Assembly: GCF_048544455.1 (NCBI RefSeq)
Contig: NC_133537.1
Coordinates: 13,763,541-13,827,540, forward strand
DNA from: Silene latifolia
Lineage: Eukaryota; Streptophyta; Magnoliopsida; Caryophyllales; Caryophyllaceae
Direction of reading: 5' to 3'
DNA length: 64,000 nt
A program made the position numbers and the translations under genes. This document shows, piece after piece, positions 1 to 11,400 of the stretch. Under the pieces are notes generated by a model that saw only the letters and a program-made list of their open reading frames with translations, was not told where the DNA came from and searched no databases. How positions within the stretch are numbered: the stretch's first letter is position 1; each line of letters begins with the position of its first letter.

Positions 1-373
1 AACAAATGCTTGGTTTTTTTTTGGGTCTCTGGCCCGTACTGCTCTAAAGATTCATTGTAAAAATACATTTTCCTTGTTGTCTTCAGGTTCATACTAATAA
101 AGGGTTGGAGATGATCGCTGCTTCCAATGTTTTTTTTTTGTGCGACTGATATTCCAATGTTGGTGTGCGTAGACTTTAATTCAACTCCTGCTAGGTTTAT
201 CCTCTGTTATCTTGGTAATTGTCTTCAGAGTGTTCTGCTGTAAAATTTAATGATTCTTCTATTGCAATGACATCACTGAAGTAGTGCTCCTCACTCACTG
301 CTTGCAATGGGTAAAGTTGATCCGGCACATCTCGATTTAGTGGTTGATCCTCTTGGTATATTGCGTCCCCAGT
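1..373. other. Unassigned intergenic DNA
   Basis: No ORF, RNA gene or known repeat end is recognised. It contains short T-runs and is the left flank of a solo LTR. It may belong to the CACTA element whose right end lies at 2590, because no left end of that element is seen in the window. Confidence 0.4.
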
Positions 374-378
374 CAAAG

Positions 379-838
379 TGTGACGATCCGCACACTTCGA
401 ACCCTTAGATTTATTTATGCTTATGTAATTTCATTTTCCTTGTACATTTGTAGTAAGTATTTTCTTAGTAGTTTTAGAATAGGTTTCCATAAATAGGTAT
501 ATCGCTATTCTACACTAAACTTGTAAATTCAATGTTTCCTACTACCAGGACCAAACTATCAAATTTGCCTCTATAAGAGGTGCTAGTCAATGAAAAACCG
601 CTTCTCATCCAAAAGCTTGTTGTTGCTTGTTGCTTGCTTTCAATAATCGTATTGCTTACTTTTATTGCTTTCGTGTGTCGGACTTGATAATCGTGATTAG
701 GATTCCCGACACACACCGACCCGAGTATCGTGCTAGTGGGCGATCCCTCACTAGTACGAAGATCCTTGTCGCTTGCATCTTGCCTTGAGATGGGCAAGGG
801 TGCGCGCCACGGTCCGGCAAAAGTAGCGGACCGTGACA
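379..838. mobile_element. Solo LTR with 5-bp target duplication
   Basis: A 460-bp segment starts TGTGACGATCCGC and ends GCGGACCGTGACA, so its ends form a short imperfect inverted repeat of the TG...CA kind. It is flanked by CAAAG on both sides (374-378 and 839-843). No second copy, primer-binding site or internal region lies next to it. This is what recombination between the two LTRs of one element leaves. The superfamily cannot be told from the LTR alone; the length would suit Ty3/gypsy. It is a fossil with no coding capacity. Confidence 0.8.
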
Positions 839-843
839 CAAAG

Positions 844-2140
844 CTAGCGCACCAACTACCATTGGTAACTTTTAAGATCATGCCATATGCTCACATCTTA
901 TATTAATATATACTTTTGTTTTTCAATATTTGAACAATTTACGGATTATACATTTATATCGGTTATGGCTTTCCATGTTTAGGTGAGTGCGTACTCGTCC
1001 TTTGTAAGAGGAACTGGATTAGAGCAGCAGAAGGGAAGAATATACCCTTCCACGAATGAGCCCTTATTCACAAACATTAAAGCCTCGTTATCACACAACT
1101 TGACCAGCTGCAAGTAAATATTCAGATATTTATGAAATATTAAGTTAGGATTCCATTCAACAAGTGGTTGTCTTTGAGGGCTATAAGTCAATGGGGAGTT
1201 GGATACTCAGATATTCATGAGATTTGATGAAGTATAATAATTGATTTCTGATTTTTGTAGAAACTGATTTGGAGCACCAATCAAATTACCATTGAATGAT
1301 ACAAATTTATGCATTATTGCCATTGAAGTCCTCACTGGCCATACTGAAAATGAATGTGGTTTTTTTTTCCTTTTAATCTTTAATTAAGAGTCTTAAATTA
1401 AATCATGTTTAAAATTACATTATACCGACTAGTTAATCTTACATTCCTTTGCATTTTGTGTGCAGGTTGACTACTTGCATGTGTTGCGAAAAAGTGATCC
1501 TCCTTTTGTCCCTTGTGCGACAATTATCAAGCAAGGATGTAGTTCATTCGTATGTAAATTCCTTCATTCTTTAACTTGTGTAAATTGTTGCTAATATAGT
1601 GTAAGATGATGTCAAATATTGTTGTCTTAATATAAAATAACGTATCTGACTTGAACATTTACTAAATGGGAACAATAAGCTACACTACTCGAAGCTAAGC
1701 AACACACTATTATACGTGTACTAGTATTAATTAAGGAAGTAACTCTCTTAAGTCTTAATACACTAGTATACTAAATGAGGATAATAAGCTACACTACTTG
1801 TTTTGCCACAACCTGTTTTTCTAACTATTGGTTTGCTAAATGTATTATTGCAGATTCAACAATGTTACTTGACGAGATGAAAGATGTTAAAGACGTGTGG
1901 GATATTAAATGTTTAGAGAACATGAAATGTTGATTAGTTTATTAACTAAGACGTGTATGTGATTATTTATACACTTGGATGTATAATTTTGGAACATTGG
2001 CATTATTGTTATGTCAGATGATATGCAAGTTTATTGGTTGGCATTCTTTTGTATGCATTGTTTGTTTATTTCGCTATTTAGTATGTCAAATCTATAGATA
2101 TTGCTGCCGAAAATTTTGGTAGCAAATAATTTTTTTTTTA
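844..2140. other. Unassigned region with two exon-like segments
   Basis: No family is recognised. Two segments look like plus-strand exons. One is about 1466-1550, with an acceptor TGTGCAG before it and a GTATGT donor after it, encoding VDYLHVLRKSDPPFVPCA and more. The other is about 1855-1935, after TTGCAG, open to a TGA and encoding a Lys/Asp-rich tail with VKDVWDIKCLE. They could be the 3' end of a CACTA-encoded gene (the element's right end is at 2590) or of a decayed host gene. I found no match for either peptide by recall. Confidence 0.25.
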
Positions 2141-2590
2141 AAAAAAATCTATCTATGGCGGCGGTTCTTAAGTATGAAACGCCACTATTAGTTAATCTTT
2201 AGTGGCGGTTCTTTACTAACAACCGACGTGATAATTACTTTTAGTGGCAGTTCTTTAATAACAACCGACGTGGCGACGTTATAGAAAACATGTAGTGGCG
2301 GGTTGTGGTACAAATTTATTATTAAGATACCTATTGTGGCGGTTTTCAAACAATAACTGCCACGTTAGATGAGTTACAGTGGCGGTTTTTGTCTAACAAC
2401 CGTCGTTTTATATAAGCCTATAATGACGGTTTTGTTTAAAAACCGCCATTGTAGGTAAGCTATAGTGGCGGTTGTACAACCGCCGCAAAGTCTAAACAAC
2501 CCCGTGATATACGACGCACCCAAAATCTGTAAAAACCGCCATAAAAAGGTCATTTATGACCGCCACTATAGGGGGTTTTTCTACTAGTGT
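2141..2590. mobile_element. Right end of a CACTA (En/Spm) transposon
   Basis: The segment ends with CTACTAGTG, the inverse of the CACTAGTAG terminus typical of plant CACTA elements. Inward of it is about 430 bp of subterminal repeats built on GTGGCGGTT, with its inverse AACCGCCAC, in both orientations. These correspond to the arrays that bind the CACTA accessory protein. The left terminus is not in the window, so the element starts before base 1 or was lost. The repeats pair with each other and would fold into hairpins if transcribed. Confidence 0.75.
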
Positions 2591-2721
2591 TTTTATTTTT
2601 AATAAACAATGGTTTGTGTCCAATTTGCATTGTTGAGTTTGATTTTCTCTTTTGGCAAGGGAACGAAATGAGGACGAAGGGAAATTGTCCAGCTTTGAAA
2701 AAAAAAAAAATGAATCTGCAA

Positions 2722-2862
2722 GAACACGCCACATACAATGGCGGGTTTCAAGGGGAAGACACGCCATTACGTATGGCGTGTTTAGTATTTGGATTTTTAT
2801 CAGACACTGGAAAGGTTGTGGAAATTGGGCTGCTTAAACACGCCATTAGCTATGGCGTGTTA
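2722..2862. repeat. Palindrome array, left half
   Basis: Three copies of a near-perfect palindrome, ACACGCCAT-NNNN-ATGGCGTGT, lie here with spacings of about 31 and 80 bp. The array was split by the LARD insertion at 2863 and continues at 21924. Removing the insert restores three tandem units, each with two palindromes and a spacer of about 57 bp. The spacers also resemble each other (both end in GGCTG-TTAA). The host of the array is unknown. Confidence 0.7.
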
Positions 2863-4152
2863 TGTAACACCCCCTTATACCAAGGTACCTTACCAAGAAC
2901 TACCCTAGCATGAAAGGCTGTTACCATCTCGGTTTCCCGAGGTTGGTATATCAAAGTTACCAATTTCAAACAACCTTTATTAAAGTATAAAGAGTTAGTG
3001 ATTACATGTTTCCAACACCAAACCAAAGTATAACTGTGAAAGGTCTAACAACTACAACGAATGCAAGCTAAGTCTCTTGACGGCGGAAGCTAGACTCGAG
3101 TGATGACTCCCCATGACTGTCTCATAGCTAAACATCTGCATTACCTGTCACAATCTGTTCACCATCCCCGAATGGATCACCGCAAGTTTTATAAAACAAC
3201 AACGACGGGGTCATTACCGTTCAATCAAGATAAGACAAACAAGTAATGTAACCGGCTGATCATCCTCCACAGTAACTGACTACACACCTAAGTGTGTAGC
3301 CTGCACGGATTACCCATCGGGTGTAATCCACTCCGCGATGGGGGACCGCAGCCCATCCCCACCAAGTCCAGCTCATCAACGAGCGACTATCAATCCTTGT
3401 CCCTTAATGTGCACATCCCCTCCCGTGACGGGTTCCACGGAGGGCGAACTAGGGTGTGAAGCCACTCCCGCAAGTGACTCCACCACAATCACACACACAC
3501 AAAGATCATTTGTCACAACACCACAACCGTCACAACACAACCACATCACCACCGTCACCACAACACCCATACTCCGATGATCAGCAGATAACAACAATTA
3601 CAAAACAAACACAATCTTAAATCAATTAACAGTAACTGAGTAGGAAAACCCTACCTTAGCAACAATCAGCAACGATGGAGACAATCACTAGAACGACTCC
3701 TCTACGAAGTCCTCGCCTAAACAATAATCACATAACACAATTACACATTGCACAATCCCATTTCCCCCAAATTCATAAATAAAGCAAACCCTAGAATTAA
3801 TCATCAATGACATAGGGATAAGGACTTACCGACGGAAGAATGAAAGATTGAATGCAAAAGCTACGATGACCACACACACAGAGGAGAGATTTGGGAGTGA
3901 TTAGGATGTCGTACGTATGATTAGGTTTTGTAAAATGATGTTTAGAAACTGCTTTATCGAATAAATAATCCCTAAACACTCCCGCATCAAACCGCTGAAA
4001 TATTACTCGCCAGACCGGATACTCGGTCGAGTATTCATCATACTCGGCCGAGTATTCCTTGGCAGTAGCCAAACAGACTACACATCTACACTACTCGACC
4101 GAGTAGGCTCTACTCGGTCGAGTACTTAGCCTAAGAAATCCGTAGTATTACA
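2863..4152 (-). repeat. 3' LTR of the LARD element
   Basis: This is the left copy of the 1.3-kb LTR. It includes C-rich and ACC-rich stretches and, near the LTR's own 5' end (plus 4010-4130), four copies of a 14-bp near-palindrome, TACTCGGYCGAGTA or a close variant. A reading frame at 3338-3580 is only the ACC-rich stretch and is not a gene. Confidence 0.85.
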
Positions 4153-6966
4153 ATCTTCCCCCCTTAAAAAGAACTTCGTCCCCGAAGTTCCAACCCAACC
4201 TATAAAACATGGATACCTAACACTAACTCTACCAACCAAGCTTACTTCCACAACACGACTTACGATATCGTCTCAACTACAACATAACCTCTCGACACTA
4301 ACTCCATAATACCATCGAATAACCATAACATAAGTGTTGCCAACTCTGTCTCACTACTATAACGCTCACTAGCACCTCAATACCAAGACAATCTACCAAA
4401 CAAGATCAACCATCAAAACGAAATGTTAGATTCTACCACCCTTAAAATGAACTTCGTCCTCGAAGTTTACTCCCACACCTAAACATCACTACTACTACGA
4501 GCACTGCCATTACCTGTAATAAAATCAACCACAACACGAATCCATCCTTTACTCTACACCAACACTCAAACCTCCAAATGTACTATAACATGTACAACCA
4601 TCAAACTCTCTTTTCCCTTTCTACTCCCCTTAAGATAAATGTTACGTCCTCGTAACTCACTAATACTAGGTCCTTTACTATACCTCCCATAAACCTCATT
4701 ACCGCCATATGTCAACGATAACCCACTATAACCTTAAGACCTGTAACCATTCCTATATCCAGGACTCTCTTTCCCTAACAGTTCTCGTGTCTCTAATTAT
4801 TCTGTACTCACATAATATATGTCGTAAAAATCCTCAGTATCACCATACTCCATCTCTTCCCCATTACCGCAAAACGACATACTTATATATACTTATACAC
4901 TCTTCTCCACGATCTTAGCCCACAATCCACAAAATATTACACATACTCACATTAGCTTCTCAGGTTCATCTCTTTTATTACCACAAAACTCACCCTTGAC
5001 TTGACATGTGATACTAAGTCCCAAAACTCCGTACTCACTGTCCCAAGAAAAGGTGCTAAACCACATGTAGTTCCAGTTCAATGCCACACATGCTCCACAT
5101 TTTTTTTTGCCACAACTATGTCCACCAATGCCTCATCTAAAACAAGATCAAAAGTACTCTAACAACCTCTTACAACTGTGTCCCATTGACAGAATGCCAT
5201 TAAACCATGACCACAACGGAAACATACTCAGCTTTCTTCCATATCCCACTCTACCCTCAATCCGAAGCCGAAACTGATAAGAAACATTAACACACAAAAC
5301 AACACTCGATATGCCAACACCGACACTAACAGCAAGCAACAGTAAACAAACAACAATCTGTGACAACATGAAAATACTCATATCACAACACGAATTACCG
5401 TGCCCAGTGCACAACACCACATCGATAGCCATCACAACTTTTACAATCGCATAACACTGACTGAGCACAACTTCCTTGACCACAAGACTTTCTTAAAACT
5501 GCTCTACCAGATCACGACGCAGCATATTAGACGGGATCACAAATACCAACCTTATGAATATTATCCATACCATGACTCTTGAGGCCGGAACCTCACACCA
5601 TTACTTATCGATATCATACATACACATATAAGTATAACATATGACGCGGAACACACATATAACGACTCGTATCTATCACGCTACACCATTACTCGTGAGG
5701 CCAGGACCTCACACTAAGTTTTACACACCTCATGGACCCATAATAGAATCTAACTAGCCAATCCTGATCACGTAAGTTACCACTTGATGATGAATATCTC
5801 TCATCCGAACTTAACTCAGATGCCCTTCCTAACATATCCTCTCATACACACAATTACCACCACCCGGCGGACGTAGCCAAATCATCAGTACCCAACTTTT
5901 AGCGAACACCTCATATATCCACCTCTTATACTCCCTCACAACCATACATACTGATCAGTCTCCACCAAATCAACCCCATTAGGACAACTAACTTTCTAGT
6001 GACAACAATACAACACCAACACCCTTTCATGTGACCGCTCTCTCACTATCACTTCTTTACACAACAGTTTATTTCCTCTTTTGGTTGTCATCCTACATAA
6101 CGAGCATTATATCCATCAACAAAATTTTCCTAAACATTATTCCCAATTCTATCCTTTATCGTATCGTCACCTAACTCTCCACCAAAATCTCAGATCGTGG
6201 AAACACTTTACAAGCTTCTTATTCCCTTAATACCTCGAAACTCACGGCTAACACGTCGTCTGTACTCCTATATAACCATTAACTCACACCCTCTAATGAG
6301 GCTATCGTACATTTCCGTAATTTCCTACTTACTTCCATCCCTCCTTCCCCCTTTTCACGCAGTAATACCAAGTAATAATTCATCTCCTTCCTCTTTCTAC
6401 CTAACTCTTTAGTAATTTGTTTATTTTCTCGTAGCTCCACAGCCCTAATTCCATTAATTCATATCAATATCTTATCATTCTTTCTTATCATTTATCCTCT
6501 CTCATCTTGCTTCTCTCTCACTCTTGCTTCTCTCTCTCTCACTCTTCAATAAGCCGTATCTCCCTGTCGTATCTCTAGAAAACCAAAAATTCGTCTCATA
6601 CCGTAAATTTCCCAAGGAATTACATACTATGCTCACCTCTAGATATTCCAAATTCCCAAACTCGGCCACTATCTACCCATCGCAGCATAACTCGATCACA
6701 CTATACACCATTCGTTTCCATCTCTCTATAGCGACCTTTTATCACATAGATCCTTAGCCAACTCAATCCTAACCGTCTCTCTCCATAAATCCTTACACAT
6801 ACCACTATGTCACTATTCATATCCCTTATCTCAATCTTTCATTCTCGCGTTTTCTTTACACTTACATCATCCTTGCCCATATATACTTACTTTTATATTA
6901 CTCAACACACGGCTATATCACTCACCATATCTCACAAAACATGCTCTTTACCTTGATTAGCTCATC
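4153..6966 (-). other. LARD internal region, 3' part, non-coding
   Basis: The segment starts with the polypurine tract (minus strand) next to the LTR. The rest is pyrimidine/A-rich on the plus strand, with many ACC and CTC steps, and has only short unconserved reading frames. No gag, protease, reverse transcriptase or integrase motif is visible on either strand. It ends at the ATTCT target site of the gag-only insert (6967-6971). Confidence 0.7.
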
Positions 6967-6971
6967 ATTCT

Positions 6972-8235
6972 TGTTGGAATATGTGTCCTCCGACAATAAT
7001 GCGATCACGACTATTGATCATGATGATCACATGTTTAAATCTCATTATAAAGAATACAATTGGGAAGTAATTTTGTTACTGTCAACTGGTCAACATATAT
7101 CGGTAATGATTGGCAGAGTTTGACATTACTGTCGTGTGACGGTGGTGATCAGTTGACCCCCTAGGTCATACCTATAGGGCAACACTCTTAATTGATTATT
7201 TAATTAATCGTATAATGTTACGAGTTAATTAAATTACTTGAAAATTGACGGACGCTTTTTGGAAGTAAAATTTACGTATCAAATTGAAATGTGATTAAAG
7301 AGTGCAGTCCGAGTAATTGAATTGTATCATTACTCGGATGAAATTAATGTTTAAGGAAACAATCGAAATTGAATGAATTATTATAAATACAATCTGTTGT
7401 GATTTATAAATGGTAAAATATTTTGGCACAAGTAATTATGAAATTACTAAGTCGATTTTTGTATGTGACGTATTTTTATTAATACGTTGATTTTTAATAT
7501 GTTAAAAATACATAACAAATTTATGTCACATATGACATGTGACATATTGACAATTGACAAAAATAATATGGAATCCATATTATCAAGTGGGCCGAAAATT
7601 AGAGGGTATTTAAGCTAATTATATGTTGATTGTAATTAGTGAAAGGCATGATGATTACCCTAGTCACTAGCCATGCAACCCTATTGTTTATTGTGAAGAA
7701 CAATTTTTTCATGCATTGGCTCCCCAAAATCTCTCCTCTTACACGGTTTTGAGAAGACAAAACCCATCATGGTTTTTCTATAATTTTTACCTAATAACAC
7801 TAAAATGTTTTAGTGTATTCATTCATTCATTCACTCATCCAAAATACAATTTCTAGAGAGAATAAAATCCTCCTCTTCTTCTCTCTAAAAAACCGAAATA
7901 TTTAAGTGTTTATAAATATTTTGATTCAATTTTCTACTAATTAATATTATACTAGTTCATGTAATATTAATTATATTAAGGGTAAGCTTTGGGTATTAAT
8001 CCTAAGGAGAGATCCTATACTTGGATCTTGTTCTTCCATCTTAGGAAAGCTCAAGAACAAAAGAAAAGGAGATTTCTTTTGTGCCCAATAAAACCGAAAT
8101 CACCAATGTAAGAACATGATTTCTCCTCTATTTTTCATATTGTTTGCATGCATAAAATCCGTATTTAATTTTATGACAAATTAATTAAGACATGTATGAG
8201 TATGTTAATATGTATATAGAACTACATTTCCTTCA
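6972..8235 (+). repeat. 5' LTR of the gag-only element
   Basis: This is the left LTR, 1264 bp, AT-rich, with an ATTC repeat near 7817-7840. It is followed at once by the tRNA-primer-like site. Its partner at 14504-15774 is nearly identical. Confidence 0.9.
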
Positions 8236-10497
8236 ATCGGTATCAAGAGTCACGGTTGTTTGCATGCAAATCGGTTAAAAGTTTTTCCGAGTTATAAGAA
8301 TAACAAATAAAACTTGTAAAATTTGTGTTATTATGATATATCACGAAATTAATCCATGCATATTAATATTTCTGGTCCTAAAATGTTTTAGGATATTTTG
8401 GTTAATTTTACGGATTTTTATTGTTCATAATTTACAATAATGGCATTTAAATGTGATTTTATGAGTAAAAATGTCATTTTTGGTCTAAAATTAGCTATAC
8501 TTCGAATTTTAAGTTTATTTTTGGGAATGTTGTCACATATATTATTTTGAGATAACCTGTAAATTTTCATAATTTTTGGACTTGTTATGCTCGAAAAATG
8601 AATTTTTCATTATTAAATTCGGATTTAAGTGAAAAATAGGTTAATATGAGTTAAATTTCGAATCTGGTCATAGAAAATTAATATGTTGTCACATGCAATT
8701 TTACAAGATGTGTGTAAAATAATTGGCTATAAAGAAGTCTTTTGCATGATTTATGGATTTTTGAAGAAAAATAGCATAAATAGTGACATTATTAGTGGAA
8801 AATTAATAAAACATAATCTATGACTTAGGAAAAACGTCTAATGTTGCATTTTATTATCTTTTTCAGATCTAAAATTTAAAAGTTAGTGAAAATAATTTTT
8901 CCATGTTTTTATGATTATTTTATTAAAAATCGATAAACCGCAACATTGTTTTTCCGGAAAAATTTCAAAATTTTTAACCTAAGATTTAGAACATTATGAG
9001 TGTCATGGTATTTTTTCAGAATGTTCATGAATTTAAATTTTGAATTTTGAATTTATTTGAAATTTTGTGATTTATTTGAAGTTTATGGCTTATTTTTGTA
9101 ATTTTTGGTCCATTTATGAACAATTTTATAAAATATGGGTTAATTATGGTCAAATTATTAGTGAAGACTAAATTTTGAGTCCTAAGCGGTTAGGGTAATT
9201 AACTTATGCATAAATATGAGTTTATGTATTTTGTGATTATAAAATGTTGAAATCACGCAAATCCGTAAAAACCGAGTAATATACGATATTGGCTAATTAA
9301 AGGCGATTTAGCATAAAATTGAGCATGTTTATACATATTATAATGCTGCATTTTCTTTATGATTGTCGTAATTTTAATTTATGTAATTTTGAATTATGTA
9401 ATTTTACTTAGTATGGCCTTAGTTTTTAATTGGTATTTCCCGAAATGTATGGGAATATCGATTCGGTTGTAATTTTATTGTGATCTCGTATCACCGTTTT
9501 GTATTTTAATAGATTTATTTTATTTTAAGTTACAAATGTATAATAGGAAATTATGTAATTTATTATGTAATTTTATTCATTCCGGAGTTCCCAAAGACGG
9601 ATTTCTTCAAGAATGGCGATACATAAAAACGGTGTTACCTCGAGATGTGTGCCACAACCGAAGATCAAGGGACCAATGGAGTTGGTTTCCGAATATGTAA
9701 TAGATAAATAGTTTTTCTTTTTTTAGGAAAGGCCATACTAGGATTTATTTATTTATTTTTATGCTTGCATTTTATTTTATGTCGCATGCATCGCTAAATC
9801 GCCATAACTAAAACATGCATTCTTATTTTATCGAGTTTATCGACCGTGTCAATTCAAATTATCGTAGTTCACCGCTTTAGTTCACTTAAAACGTGATAGA
9901 TACTAAATTGACATGACCTCTCGCTAAAACAAACAATTGAGACATAGCCTTACCAAATAGTAGAAACAATGAAAACCTATTTCGCGAGGGAGTGCACTCG
10001 GCTACCCCGGGGTACAAACCTTGTTACGTAGGGGAAGTGGGTGATGAATGTTAATCCACCGAATTCATGTTGATAAGGGATGTATCGGCTACCCCGTGCC
10101 CAAGTTGATGTGGGTTTGGATAATGGACACATTTATTCGAAATTTGGATTGAACTCAACAAAAGTTATTAATAAGGGTTGCATCGGCTACCCCGTGCCCT
10201 TGTTGATGTGTTTTGGGCTATAGATAAATATTAGAGTAATTTTATCGACCAAGAGTTCTAAAAGTAGAATCGATTAAAAGGTTAATCCACCGAGTTATAT
10301 TGATAAAGGTTGCATCGGCTACCCCGTGCCTAAGTTGATATGAATTTGGGTCTTGGAATCATTTATCTAGTTGGGTAGAGGTCACTAGAAAAATGCATAA
10401 AACTTGTTTAAATCATACATTTTTACGAGTAATATTAAAACGACATTTGTTTTACTCCTTATATTTTGTTTTGTAGACCACTTCTTTTTCATAACAA
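8236..10497 (+). other. Long AT-rich leader of the gag-only element
   Basis: The 2.2 kb between the primer site and gag is AT-rich and has no coding signal. Its last part (about 9960-10370) is a degenerate tandem repeat, listed separately. Confidence 0.65.
9960..10370 (+). repeat. Tandem repeat in the leader, GCATCGGCTACCCCGTGCC core
   Basis: Four degenerate copies occur around the core ATCGGCTACCCCGTGCC at about 9995, 10085, 10180 and 10315. They are spaced about 90-135 bp and each is followed by TTGATRTG-like sequence. They end about 130 bp before the gag start. Structured repeats here could serve packaging or translation, but that is inference. Confidence 0.65.
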
Positions 10498-11400
10498 ATG
10501 GCAACACCAACACCAACTCCTAATGCTACACCTCTCGCTAGTTCGTCTTGGCTCCGATCCTTTATGGATCGATGTAAACTTGAAAAGAATGGGTCAAATT
10601 TCTCCGAATGGGATGCCCAACTCAAATTAGCCGCCGAAGGTGACGACAAACTTCGTTACCTTACCGAGGCCTCTCCACCCGAACCCTCCACTAGGTCCAC
10701 CGCGGCCACTAGGGAAGCATATGAGGCTTACCAAAAGGAGTCCGCCGCAATGAAAAATGTCTTAATATTTGCGATGGAGGCGGACCTCCAAAGGAGAGCC
10801 TTTAAAATGGGCAATGCTAATGAGATTTACTCCAAACTTGTGACCATGTTTTCACAAACTCCGCGGATCGTCCAATATGAGGCGACCGCGGCATTCTTTG
10901 ATCTCGACTTCAAAGAGGGCCAAAAGATTAGCCCTCATGTGCTCAAACTCATGGAGCTAGTCGAGACCTTGAAAATTCAAAAGGTTGAAATCCCCAAAGA
11001 ACTCATCGTAGATAGGATTCTACACTCCTTGTCCAAAGTCAAGGCATATGTGCAATTCTGGGTGAATTTCAACATGCAAGACAAGGATGTGTCTCTTGAG
11101 GAGTTGCACAAGTTACTTGTGCAAGCCGAGAGGGACATGGGGTTAAATGTGAACCCTCCCAAGGATGTGCTTAACATAAGCACTAAAAGTAAGGGGAAGT
11201 TCAAGAAGAATGGGAGAAAGGGCAAGAAGCTAGCTCCCACATTCACCAAAGCTAAGTCTAATGAAGCTAGCACCTCAAAAGTCAAGAAGGGTCCTCTTGA
11301 TAAATTCCATTATTGTAATGGCATGGGACATTGGAAAAGAAATTGTTCCAAATACCTTGGTGATATCAAAGCTGGAAAGATCACTCCAGTAGGTAAATGA
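10498..11400 (+). CDS. Copia-type Gag (UBN2 domain plus zinc-knuckle-like end)
   Basis: This is a 300-aa reading frame in the gag-only LTR element. Residues from about 15 to 215 match the plant Copia gag (UBN2/DUF4219) pattern: SSWLRSFMDRCKLEKNGSNF near the start, then the helical middle with AFFDLDFKEGQ and a VSLEELHKLLVQAERDM stretch. A Lys-rich linker follows (about 225-265), then a CCHC-like segment, YCNGMGHWKRNC. The start is the first ATG after the leader repeats. Family knowledge says Gag forms the RNA-packaging particle in the cytoplasm. Codon use and length are normal for a complete gag; no pol follows it. The element is treated here as a fossil. Confidence 0.9.
   Translation: MATPTPTPNATPLASSSWLRSFMDRCKLEKNGSNFSEWDAQLKLAAEGDDKLRYLTEASPPEPSTRSTAATREAYEAYQKESAAMKNVLIFAMEADLQRRAFKMGNANEIYSKLVTMFSQTPRIVQYEATAAFFDLDFKEGQKISPHVLKLMELVETLKIQKVEIPKELIVDRILHSLSKVKAYVQFWVNFNMQDKDVSLEELHKLLVQAERDMGLNVNPPKDVLNISTKSKGKFKKNGRKGKKLAPTFTKAKSNEASTSKVKKGPLDKFHYCNGMGHWKRNCSKYLGDIKAGKITPVGK

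Noticed and set aside
2587-2913. 108-codon plus-strand frame
   Set aside because: It crosses the palindrome array and the LARD border, so it cannot be an old gene. No domain is visible.
3338-3597. Thr/Pro-rich protein genes on either strand, also at 21097-21384
   Set aside because: These are ACC-rich LTR sequence present in both LTR copies of the LARD, with no coding constraint.
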